From Streptomyces sp. NBC_01214 (GTDB lineage: Bacteria > Actinomycetota > Actinomycetes > Streptomycetales > Streptomycetaceae), in the NCBI RefSeq assembly GCF_026340975.1, contig NZ_JAPEOS010000002.1, positions 1,547,001 to 1,611,000 of the forward strand: 64,000 nucleotides of DNA, written 5' to 3'. The notes below the pieces were generated by a model. It saw only the letters and a program-made list of their open reading frames with translations. It made no database searches and had not been told where the DNA came from. Position numbers and translations under genes: made by a program. The stretch's first letter is position 1. Each line of letters begins with the position of its first letter. This document shows positions 7,850-15,484 of this stretch, in pieces.

Positions 7850-9355
7850 ATGACCTCCTCTTCTTCCCCTTCCCAGGACGCGCGGGACGCACAGGACGTG
7901 CGGGACTCGCAGAGCTTCACCGAGAGCCTTCGGGCCGATGCCCTGATGGAAGAGGACGTCGCCTGGAGCCACGAGATCGACGGAGACCGGGACGGCGAGC
8001 AGTTCGAACGCTCGGAACGCGCGGCCCTGCGCCGCGTGGCCGGCCTCTCCACCGAGCTCGAAGACGTCACCGAGGTCGAGTACCGGCAGCTGCGCCTGGA
8101 GCGCGTCGTACTGGTCGGTGTCTGGACCTCCGGCACGGTGAACGACGCGGAGAACTCCCTCGCGGAGCTCGCCGCCCTCGCCGAGACGGCGGGTGCTCTC
8201 GTACTCGACGGTGTGATCCAGCGTCGTGACAAGCCGGACCCGGCCACCTTCATCGGCTCGGGCAAGGCGCGCGAGCTACGTGACATCGTCATGGAGAGCG
8301 GCGCCGACACCGTCGTGTGCGACGGTGAGCTCAGCCCCGGCCAGCTCATCGCCCTCGAGGACGTCGTCAAGGTGAAGGTGGTCGACCGGACCGCGCTGAT
8401 CCTCGACATCTTCGCCCAGCACGCCAAGTCCCGAGAGGGCAAGGCGCAGGTCGCCCTCGCGCAGATGCAGTACATGCTGCCGCGACTGCGCGGCTGGGGT
8501 GCCTCGCTGTCCCGGCAGATGGGTGGCGGCGGCGGTGGCGGCATGGCCACCCGAGGCCCCGGTGAGACCAAGATCGAGACCGACCGGCGTCGGATCCGCG
8601 AGAAGATGGCGAAGATGCGCCGGGAGATCGCGGAGATGAAGACCGGCCGTGACATCAAGCGGCAGGAACGGCGCCGCAACAAGGTGCCCTCGGTCGCGAT
8701 CGCCGGCTACACCAACGCGGGCAAGTCCTCGCTGCTCAACCGCCTCACGGGCGCGGGCGTGCTGGTGGAGAACGCGCTGTTCGCCACCCTCGACCCGACC
8801 GTGCGCCGGGCCGAGACGCCGAGCGGCCGGGTCTACACCCTGGCCGACACGGTCGGCTTCGTCCGGCACCTGCCGCACCACCTCGTCGAGGCCTTCCGCT
8901 CCACGATGGAGGAGGTCGGGGACTCCGACCTGATCCTGCACATCGTGGACGGCTCGCACCCGGCGCCGGAGGAGCAGCTGGCGGCGGTGCGCGAGGTGAT
9001 CCGCGAGGTCGGCGCGGTGAACGTGCCCGAGATCGTCGTGATCAACAAGGCGGACGCCGCGGACCCGCTGGTCCTGCAGCGGCTGCTGCGGATCGAGCGG
9101 CACTCCATCGCCGTCTCGGCGCGCACGGGCATGGGCATCGAGGAACTCCTCGCGCTCATCGACTCCGAGCTGCCGCGGCCCGAGGTCGAGGTGGAGGCCC
9201 TGGTGCCGTACACGCGCGGCTCGCTGATCGCCAAGGCGCACGCCGAGGGCGAGGTGATCTCCGAGGAGCACACCCCGGACGGCACCCTGCTCAAGGCGCG
9301 GGTCCACCAGGAACTGGCGGCGGACCTGGCGCCGTACGCGCTCGCGAAGCGCTGA
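7850..9355 (+). CDS. hflX: GTPase HflX
   Basis: A ribosome-associated GTPase of the Obg-HflX superfamily that binds 50S subunits and helps recover stalled or stressed ribosomes. The 501-residue product starts with a ~60-residue acidic, probably disordered stretch. The HflX N-terminal domain follows (LVGVWTSGT to the Gly-rich SRQMGGGGGGGMATRGPGE linker near 225-240), then a coiled helix pair and the G domain: G1 GYTNAGKSSL (about 286-295), G3 DTVGFVRHLPH, G4 NKAD, and SVSART-like G5 (IAVSARTG). ATG 7850 follows AAGGA. A 140-bp upstream gap holds repeated GTGACA words. It is followed by a 16-bp tandem repeat and a strong terminator. Confidence 0.96.
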   Translation: MTSSSSPSQDARDAQDVRDSQSFTESLRADALMEEDVAWSHEIDGDRDGEQFERSERAALRRVAGLSTELEDVTEVEYRQLRLERVVLVGVWTSGTVNDAENSLAELAALAETAGALVLDGVIQRRDKPDPATFIGSGKARELRDIVMESGADTVVCDGELSPGQLIALEDVVKVKVVDRTALILDIFAQHAKSREGKAQVALAQMQYMLPRLRGWGASLSRQMGGGGGGGMATRGPGETKIETDRRRIREKMAKMRREIAEMKTGRDIKRQERRRNKVPSVAIAGYTNAGKSSLLNRLTGAGVLVENALFATLDPTVRRAETPSGRVYTLADTVGFVRHLPHHLVEAFRSTMEEVGDSDLILHIVDGSHPAPEEQLAAVREVIREVGAVNVPEIVVINKADAADPLVLQRLLRIERHSIAVSARTGMGIEELLALIDSELPRPEVEVEALVPYTRGSLIAKAHAEGEVISEEHTPDGTLLKARVHQELAADLAPYALAKR

Positions 9356-9360
9356 GCGTG

Positions 9361-9418
9361 CCCGACGGCTTGATGGCCCGACGGCTTGATGGCCTGACGG
9401 TTTGATGGCCTGACGGCT
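9361..9418. repeat. 16-bp tandem repeat, 3.6 copies
   Basis: CCCGACGGCTTGATGG at 9361 and 9377 (identical) and a 2-mismatch copy at 9393, with a fourth 10-bp part copy at 9409. The array runs from just after the hflX stop into the terminator stem. Confidence 0.85.
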
Positions 9419-9451
9419 GAGGCCCCCCTGCACCGCAGGGGGGCCTCAGCC
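9415..9451. terminator. Strong terminator between hflX and the lipoprotein peptidase
   Basis: A perfect 16-bp stem (9415-9430 with 9436-9451) closes a 5-nt CACCG loop. It lies between convergent genes and can serve both strands. Confidence 0.85.
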
Positions 9452-9476
9452 GTTCGGTCACGCTCGGGGGGCGGGG

Positions 9477-10646
9477 CTACTTGAACTTGGCGCTGACGGC
9501 GTCGAAGATGCCCTTCGCCTCAGGCCCCAGCCGGGGTCCGGCCAGCCAGCCCGCCTTGGCCGGGCCGATCGAGGTGTTCGACACCAGCGCCGGCTTGCCG
9601 TCGGCGCCCGCCGTGACCCAGCCGCCACCGGAGGAACCGCCGGTCATGGTGCAGCCGATGCGGTACATCACCGGGTCGTTCGCGTTCAGGGACAGCCGGC
9701 CCGGCCTGTCCGTGCACTGGAAGGCGCGCTGGCCGTCGAACGGAGCCGCCGCCGGGTAGCCCGTCGCCGTGATGCTCGCGACCTTCGTCACGGCCTGCGC
9801 GTTGAAGTCCACCGGGAGCGCCGAACCGACGGTCTCCTCCAGGGACTTGGTGCTGCCCTTCTCGGGTGCTACGTGGAGCACCGCGAAGTCGTACGGGGCG
9901 CCCGCGCCACCGGTCGGACCGCCGTTCGCGATCCACTGGTCGGAAGTCTGGGCCCAGTCGCTCCACCACACGCCGAACGGGGCCACCGTCTCGCGGGGCG
10001 CGCCCTTGAGCTGCGCCGACGGCTTGCCCGCGTTGTTGTAGGACGGGACGAAGGCGATGTTGCGGTACCAACCGCCGGCCTTGCCCGCGTGGACGCAGTG
10101 GCCCGCGGTCCAGACCATGTTCGACTTGCCGGGGTGGGCCGGGTCCTTGATCACGGTTGCCGAGCAGACCATCGAACCCTCGGGGCCGTCGAAGAACACC
10201 TTGCCGGACGACGGAACGCTCGTGCGGTAGGGCGGGTTGGCCTGCTTGGCCGCCACCGGTGCCGGGGTCGGGTCGGTGACGCCCTGGTCCTTGCCCGCGT
10301 CGGGGTCCACGGCCGGACGCTGCGGCTGCTCGGCGTCACGCATGCGGTCCGGGTCCCACAGGCCCTCGATGACCGGGTTGATGTAGTCGCCCGCCTCGCG
10401 GAGCCAGTCCTCCCTCTTCCAGTTCTTCCACTCACCCCCCTTCCACTTCTCCAGGTCTATACCGTGCTCCTTGAGCTTGTCCTTGAGCTGGTCCGGGATC
10501 TTGATCCCGTCCTGGCCCGGCAGGCTCGCCGCCACGGTCGGCTTGGCGTCGCCGCCGGCCTCCTCGTCGCCGGGGCCGCAGGCAGCCGCGGTCAGCGCGA
10601 GCGTGGCCGCGCACAGAATCGCGGTGACCGGTCGGTTCGATCGCAT
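9477..10646 (-). CDS. Trypsin-like serine peptidase, probable lipoprotein
   Basis: A 389-residue exported protein. The N-terminus is a lipoprotein signal: basic MRSNR, hydrophobic core, then LTAAAC with the lipid-anchor Cys about 23. An Asp/Glu/Lys-rich spacer runs to about residue 130. The peptidase domain then shows the chymotrypsin-fold triad: VWTAGHC (His), APYDFAVLHV (Asp) and TGGSSGGGW (Ser). It resembles the Streptomyces trypsin-like peptidases of the glutamyl endopeptidase (S1B/V8-like) type. ATG at 10646 has AGGGGG upstream. It is convergent with hflX and divergent from the siderophore cluster. No partner or substrate is evident. Confidence 0.85.
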   Translation of the reverse strand: MRSNRPVTAILCAATLALTAAACGPGDEEAGGDAKPTVAASLPGQDGIKIPDQLKDKLKEHGIDLEKWKGGEWKNWKREDWLREAGDYINPVIEGLWDPDRMRDAEQPQRPAVDPDAGKDQGVTDPTPAPVAAKQANPPYRTSVPSSGKVFFDGPEGSMVCSATVIKDPAHPGKSNMVWTAGHCVHAGKAGGWYRNIAFVPSYNNAGKPSAQLKGAPRETVAPFGVWWSDWAQTSDQWIANGGPTGGAGAPYDFAVLHVAPEKGSTKSLEETVGSALPVDFNAQAVTKVASITATGYPAAAPFDGQRAFQCTDRPGRLSLNANDPVMYRIGCTMTGGSSGGGWVTAGADGKPALVSNTSIGPAKAGWLAGPRLGPEAKGIFDAVSAKFK

Positions 10647-10835
10647 GTCGTTCGTCCCCCTGGGAGTTCGAGGAGTGGAGTGCAGCCACCCACTATGCCG
10701 CTGTCGCCCAGGACGACACAGGCCGGGGCTGTGGTTCCTGGCGCTCTTTCCTTGCGGGACAAGGATCTTGAGTCAACCCGTGATCCCTCGCCGTCACCGT
10801 CGTTGGTACGTACGGGGGATGGGGGAGCAGCGTTC

Positions 10836-12329
10836 ATGTTCGAGACGCAATCCGGAAGAGCAATCAGTGCGGGAGGACCGACACTCGTGGCTGTCACCGA
10901 GCCGGCCGCGGCGGCGGCCGCGACAGAGATCCCGACTCAAGTGCCGCCGCAGGGAAGCCGGGGACCGGACCCGGACGGCCCGGACGGCACGGTCGCACCG
11001 GACGGCACGGGCGTGAGCGAGGGGCCGGGGGGTTCCGTCGCTCCGGAGAGCATCCTGCGCAGACAGGCGCAGCGGGAGTCCGCCGCCCGGACGTACGCGC
11101 GCTCGCTGCCCATCGTCCCCGTGCGGGCCCGCGGACTCACCATCGAGGGCGCCGACGGGCGGCGTTACCTCGACTGCCTCTCCGGCGCCGGCACGCTCGC
11201 CCTCGGGCACAACCATCCGGTGGTGCTCGAAGCCATCCGGGGCGTCCTCGACTCGGGGGCCCCGCTGCACGTGCTGGACCTCGCGACCCCGGTCAAGGAC
11301 GCCTTCACCACCGAGCTGTTCGCCAACCTGCCGCCCGCGCTGGCCGCCGACGCGCGCATCCAGTTCTGCGGTCCGGCCGGGACGGACGCCGTGGAAGCCG
11401 CCCTCAAACTGGTGCGCACCGCGACCGGACGCCCCGGACTGCTCGCCTTCACCGGTGCCTACCACGGCATGACCGCCGGGGCCCTGGACGCCTCGGGAGG
11501 CGCCCCCGGGGTACGGGTGACCCGGCTGCCGTACCCGCAGGACCTCCGCTGCCCGTTCGGAGTCGGCGGCCCCGAGGGCGCCGAACTCTCCGCACGCTGG
11601 ACGGAGAACCTGCTGGACGACCCGAAGGGCGGGGTGCCCGCTCCCGCAGGCATGATCGTCGAACCCGTGCAGGGCGAGGGCGGGGTGATCCCGGCCCCGG
11701 ATGGCTGGCTGCGCCGGATGCGCGCGATCACCGCGGCGCGGGGGATCCCACTGATCGCCGACGAGGTGCAGACGGGCGTCGGCCGGACCGGTGCCTTCTG
11801 GGGAGTCGACCACGCCGGGGTGGTGCCCGACGTGATGGTCCTCTCCAAGGCGATCGGCGGCAGCCTGCCGCTCGCGGTGATCGTGTATCGGGCCGGCCTG
11901 GACGTCTGGGCCCCCGGCGCGCACGCGGGCACCTTCCGCGGCAACCAGCTCGCCATGGCCGCCGGTACCGCCACGCTCGCCTTCGTCCGCGAGAACCGGC
12001 TCGCCGAGCGCGCCGCCGCCCTGGGGGAACGGATGCTGGCGGCCCTGCGCGGCCTTGCCGGCGGCCATCCCTGCATCGGAGAGGTACGGGGCCGGGGCCT
12101 GATGATCGGCATCGAACTCGTCGACCCCGACACCGGAGCCGCCGCGCCGTCCCTCGCTGCTGCCGTCCGCCAGGAGTGCCTGGACCGCGGCCTGATCGTC
12201 GAGCTCGGCGGCCGCCACGGTGCCGTGGTGCGCCTCCTTCCCCCGCTGACCCTGACCGACGAGCAGGCCGCGGCGGTCCTCGACCGCCTGGCCGACGCCA
12301 TCCCGGCCGCTGCCCGCCGGACCCACTGA
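10836..12329 (+). CDS. Diaminobutyrate--2-oxoglutarate aminotransferase-type enzyme, first gene of NIS siderophore cluster
   Basis: A class III PLP-dependent aminotransferase of 497 residues. Motifs: SGAGTLALGHNHP, GPAGTDAVEAALK (cofactor phosphate), LIADEVQTGVGRTG (Asp that contacts the PLP ring) and MVLSKAIGG with the PLP lysine near residue 338. The sequence type matches enzymes that turn aspartate semialdehyde into L-2,4-diaminobutyrate. RhbA of rhizobactin 1021 synthesis has the same role. The first ~85 residues are Ala/Pro/Gly-rich and probably disordered. ATG 10836 has GGGGGAG 8 nt upstream; GTG 10887 is an alternative. Only 21 bp separates it from the first NIS synthetase, so it heads an operon. 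I saw no DmdR-type iron box (TTAGGTTAGGC-like) upstream. Confidence 0.88.
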   Translation: MFETQSGRAISAGGPTLVAVTEPAAAAAATEIPTQVPPQGSRGPDPDGPDGTVAPDGTGVSEGPGGSVAPESILRRQAQRESAARTYARSLPIVPVRARGLTIEGADGRRYLDCLSGAGTLALGHNHPVVLEAIRGVLDSGAPLHVLDLATPVKDAFTTELFANLPPALAADARIQFCGPAGTDAVEAALKLVRTATGRPGLLAFTGAYHGMTAGALDASGGAPGVRVTRLPYPQDLRCPFGVGGPEGAELSARWTENLLDDPKGGVPAPAGMIVEPVQGEGGVIPAPDGWLRRMRAITAARGIPLIADEVQTGVGRTGAFWGVDHAGVVPDVMVLSKAIGGSLPLAVIVYRAGLDVWAPGAHAGTFRGNQLAMAAGTATLAFVRENRLAERAAALGERMLAALRGLAGGHPCIGEVRGRGLMIGIELVDPDTGAAAPSLAAAVRQECLDRGLIVELGGRHGAVVRLLPPLTLTDEQAAAVLDRLADAIPAAARRTH

Positions 12330-12350
12330 CCCGCACCCCGAGGACCCGCG

Positions 12351-14639
12351 ATGCCAGATCCGCACCAGTCCACCCCGACCACGGAGACCCAGCCGCTGTC
12401 TCCCGACCGGCCCGCCCCGCTGCCGCCTGGGCCTGGGCCGGCCCCGGCGGCAGCGGGTCCGGCCCAGGCGCTGCCGCACCCGCTCCCGGGCCACGAGGAC
12501 GCCGCCGCCCCGGGGCAGACGCCACCGCCGTCCGGCAACGCAGCGCCGTTGCGGGAGGTCGCGGAGCCCCCGTCCCCGACGCCGCCCCGGCCCGACGTCC
12601 CCGAGGCACAGGAATTGGGCCCCGCGGTCGGCCCGCCGACCCGACCCGTCCCCGCCGAGGACGTACCGACCCCGCCCCCGGCCGGCACACCACCCCACGC
12701 CGACGGGGCCACGGCCGAACACCCGCAGCCGCGCCCGGGGGGCGCCCCCGGAGCACCGGCCGAGCAGCTCCCCCCGGTGGCGGCCGCGGCCGCCACCGGG
12801 ACCGGCGCCGGGGCAACGCCCACGGTGCCGCGGCAGAAGGACGGCACACCCCGGCCCCGCACCGGATGGACGAGCCCCCTCCGGCTGGAGCCGACCACAC
12901 TGCCCGACCTCCTCAACCACCCCGACCCGGCCGTCGCCGCCGAGGCCTCGGCGGTGGAGAACCTGCTCCGCTGCTGGGTCCGCGAATCCGGTCTCGGCCG
13001 CCCGGACGGCCCCGCCGGAACCCCCCTGCGCATCCCCCTTCCCGCTTCCGGCACCGCCCTGCTCGTCCCGGTCCGCCACTGGTCCCACGCCGGCTGGCAC
13101 CGATTCGGTGCGGTCCGACTCGAAGGCACGACCGCCGCCGCGCCCTCCCTCGACGCCGTCACCCTCGCCGCACTCATCGCCCGTGAAGGCACGAGCGGTG
13201 GCCGAGGCGCCGCCGACCTCGTCGGCCGGGTCGCCGACTCGGTGCGCCGCACCGCCGAATTCATCGCCGACCGGCGAGAACGTCCCACCGCCCCGGCCCC
13301 CATGAGCGGGGACCGTTTCCTCACCGCCGAGCAGGCACTCCTCCTCGGTCACCCCCTCCAGCCGGACCCGAAGAGCCGTGAAGGACTCTCCGAAGCCGAG
13401 GCACGCCGCTACTCACCCGAACTCCACGGCTCCTTCCCCCTGCACTGGTTCGCGGTCGAACCCGCGGCTCTCGCCAGCGAATCGGCCTGGACCGAGAGCG
13501 GCCGCCCCGTCTCCGCCCCACAGCTCCTCGGTCGACTCGCCCCCGGGCTCCCGCTGCCGGGCGGCACCACCCCCCTTCCCCTGCACCCCTGGCAGGCCCG
13601 TGACCTGCTCCAGCGCCCCGCCGTCTCCGCCCTCTGCGACGCGGGACTTCTGCACGACCTCGGCCCGCACGGCGAGCCCTGGTACCCCACCTCCTCCGTC
13701 CGCACCGTCCACCGCCCGGGCGCCCCCGCGATGCTCAAGCTCTCCCTGGGCCTGCGCATCACCAACTCCCGCCGCGAGAACCTCCGCAAGGAACTCCACC
13801 GCGGTGTCGAGGTGCACCGGCTGCTCCGCACCGGCCTCGCCGAGCAGTGGCAGGCGTCCCACCCCGCCTTCGACATCATCCGCGACCCCGCGTGGGTCGC
13901 CGTGGACGCCCCGGACGGAACCCCCGTTCCCGGACTCGACGCCCTGCTGCGCCACAACCCCTTCCGTTCGGGCGACGACCCGGTCTGCATCGCCGCACTC
14001 ACCGCTCCCCGCCCGTGGCCCGGCCGGACCACCATGAGCTCCCGCCTCGCCGAACTCGTCACCGGGCTCGCCACCGCCACCGGCCACACCACGTCCGCCG
14101 TCGCCGCCGAGTGGTTCCTGCGCTACCTCGACCACGTGGTACTGCCGGTCCTCGCCTTCGATGCGCTCGCCGGTATCGCCCTCGAAGCGCACCAACAGAA
14201 CACCCTGGTGCTCCTCGACCCGGCCGGCTGGCCGATCGGCGGCCGCTACCGCGACAACCAGGGCTACTACTTCCGCGAATCTCGCCGCGCGGAACTGGAG
14301 CACCGGCTCCCCGGCATCGGCAGCGCCAGTGACACCTTCGTCTCCGACGCCGTCACTGACGAACGCTTCGCCTACTACCTCGGCATCAACAACGTGCTGG
14401 GCCTCATCGGCGCCTTCGGATCCCAGCGGCTCGCGGACGAACGGGTCCTCCTCGCCGCCTTCCGCCGCTTCCTCGCCAAGGCCGCCGGACTCGGCCCGCT
14501 CCCCGCACGGCTGCTCGACTCGCCCACCCTGCGCTGCAAGGCGAATCTGCTCACCCGCCTGGGCGGCCTCGACGAGCTGGTCGGCCCCGTCGACACCCAG
14601 TCCGTCTACGTCACCATCACCAACCCCCTTCACGATTGA
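12351..14639 (+). CDS. IucA/IucC family NIS siderophore synthetase (first)
   Basis: An NRPS-independent siderophore synthetase that joins a carboxylate, usually citrate-derived, to an amine through an acyl-adenylate. Family motifs: EQALLLGHPLQPDPKSREG (near 325), LPLHPWQARDLLQ (near 405), VRTVHRPGAPAMLKLSLGLR then ITNSRREN (near 455), LEAHQQNTLVLLD (near 610) and the C-terminal FhuF-like part. It is 762 residues against the usual ~600. The extra length is a Pro/Ala-rich tail of ~175 residues at the N-terminus with no expected fold. In the ATP-site motif usually written GHPxHPxxKxRxG, the second His is Gln here. Start ATG 12351 follows GAGGA. It lies between the aminotransferase and the acetyltransferase genes. 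Confidence 0.9.
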   Translation: MPDPHQSTPTTETQPLSPDRPAPLPPGPGPAPAAAGPAQALPHPLPGHEDAAAPGQTPPPSGNAAPLREVAEPPSPTPPRPDVPEAQELGPAVGPPTRPVPAEDVPTPPPAGTPPHADGATAEHPQPRPGGAPGAPAEQLPPVAAAAATGTGAGATPTVPRQKDGTPRPRTGWTSPLRLEPTTLPDLLNHPDPAVAAEASAVENLLRCWVRESGLGRPDGPAGTPLRIPLPASGTALLVPVRHWSHAGWHRFGAVRLEGTTAAAPSLDAVTLAALIAREGTSGGRGAADLVGRVADSVRRTAEFIADRRERPTAPAPMSGDRFLTAEQALLLGHPLQPDPKSREGLSEAEARRYSPELHGSFPLHWFAVEPAALASESAWTESGRPVSAPQLLGRLAPGLPLPGGTTPLPLHPWQARDLLQRPAVSALCDAGLLHDLGPHGEPWYPTSSVRTVHRPGAPAMLKLSLGLRITNSRRENLRKELHRGVEVHRLLRTGLAEQWQASHPAFDIIRDPAWVAVDAPDGTPVPGLDALLRHNPFRSGDDPVCIAALTAPRPWPGRTTMSSRLAELVTGLATATGHTTSAVAAEWFLRYLDHVVLPVLAFDALAGIALEAHQQNTLVLLDPAGWPIGGRYRDNQGYYFRESRRAELEHRLPGIGSASDTFVSDAVTDERFAYYLGINNVLGLIGAFGSQRLADERVLLAAFRRFLAKAAGLGPLPARLLDSPTLRCKANLLTRLGGLDELVGPVDTQSVYVTITNPLHD

Positions 14640-14671
14640 CGCGTCGGCGCCGACGCGGAGAAGAGCCCCCG

Positions 14672-15385
14672 ATGCCCTCCACCGACACTTCAGCCCCAGC
14701 TCCAGCCGCGCGATCCGCCCACGACCCACGCACCGCCACCGGTGTCGTCGAAGTCGCCGGGGGAAGGCGCGCACAACGCCTCAACGCGGAGCTGTTGCCT
14801 CTGCTCGCCGAGGCCGACCTGCTCGATTCCCCCGCCATCTGGGGCAGCGTCACCACACCCGCCGGAGCCTTCCGCCTCGAACCCGTGCGGCCCGGCCGTG
14901 ACCTGGAGCTACTCACCGGCTGGATGAACGATCCCGAGGTGGCCGCCTACTGGGAGCTCGCGGGCCCGGCCGCGGTCACCGCCGCCCACCTGCGGACCCA
15001 GCTCGACGGCGACGGCCGCAGCATTCCCTGCCTCGGCCTCCTCGACGGCACGCCGATGAGTTACTGGGAGATCTACCGGGCCGACCTCGACCCGCTCTCC
15101 GGGCACTACCCGGCGCGCCCCCACGACACGGGTATCCACCTGCTCATCGGAGACGGCACGAACCGCGGTCGCGGACTGGGAACAGCTCTGCTGCGTGCCG
15201 TTGCCGACCTGGTCCTCGGCAACCGCCCCCGCTGTACACGCGTCGTCGCGGAACCGGACATCCGCAACACCCCCTCCGTATCGGCCTTCCTGAACTCCGG
15301 TTTCCGCTGCTCCGCGGAAATCGACCTTCCCGAGAAGCGGGCCGCCCTGATGATCCGGGAGCGGGTGCTGCGCAATCTCCTCTGA
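14672..15385 (+). CDS. IucB/RhbD-like acyl-CoA N-acyltransferase of the siderophore cluster
   Basis: A 237-residue GNAT-fold enzyme of the siderophore acetyltransferase type (Acetyltransf_8). Residues ~70-235 carry the domain: WMNDPEVAAYWEL, the substrate-side SYWEIYRADLDPLSGHY, TGIHLLIGD, the acetyl-CoA loop NRGRGLGTALLRAV, and VVAEPDIRNTPSVSAFLNSGF. In aerobactin and rhizobactin pathways this family acetylates an N-hydroxylated amine. The first ~60 residues are Pro/Ala-rich. ATG 14672 is chosen because GGAGAAGAG lies upstream; the frame also extends to 14636, overlapping the previous stop. The gap to the preceding gene is 32 bp, so it is cotranscribed. No N-hydroxylase lies beside it, so its true acceptor is unknown. 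Confidence 0.87.
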   Translation: MPSTDTSAPAPAARSAHDPRTATGVVEVAGGRRAQRLNAELLPLLAEADLLDSPAIWGSVTTPAGAFRLEPVRPGRDLELLTGWMNDPEVAAYWELAGPAAVTAAHLRTQLDGDGRSIPCLGLLDGTPMSYWEIYRADLDPLSGHYPARPHDTGIHLLIGDGTNRGRGLGTALLRAVADLVLGNRPRCTRVVAEPDIRNTPSVSAFLNSGFRCSAEIDLPEKRAALMIRERVLRNLL

Positions 15386-15440
15386 GTGCCGCCCCGCAAA
15401 CCCCGACCGTCGTCGGCAGCTTCGCACCTCTCCCTTCGAT

Positions 15441-15464
15441 AACTCTGCGTAGCGAAGCAGAGTT
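15441..15464 (+). promoter_or_regulatory. Inverted repeat in the leader of the second NIS synthetase gene
   Basis: AACTCTGC and GCAGAGTT flank an 8-nt GTAGCGAA spacer (perfect 8-bp arms), 20 bp upstream of the GTG start at 15485. It could be a protein operator or an RNA hairpin that sets expression of the last gene apart from the first three. GAGGAG follows as ribosome binding site. Confidence 0.6.
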
Positions 15465-15484
15465 CCCGACCTCTGAGGAGTCAC

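Noticed and set aside
9873..10835. Upstream extension of the aminotransferase frame by about 320 codons
   Set aside because: The extension runs antisense through the lipoprotein peptidase gene. The ATG at 10836 has a good ribosome binding site and precedes the real N-terminus.
10647..10835. Possible iron box (DmdR site) before the siderophore cluster
   Set aside because: I found no sequence close to TTAGGTTAGGCTCACCTAA here; partial AGGC words are at chance level.
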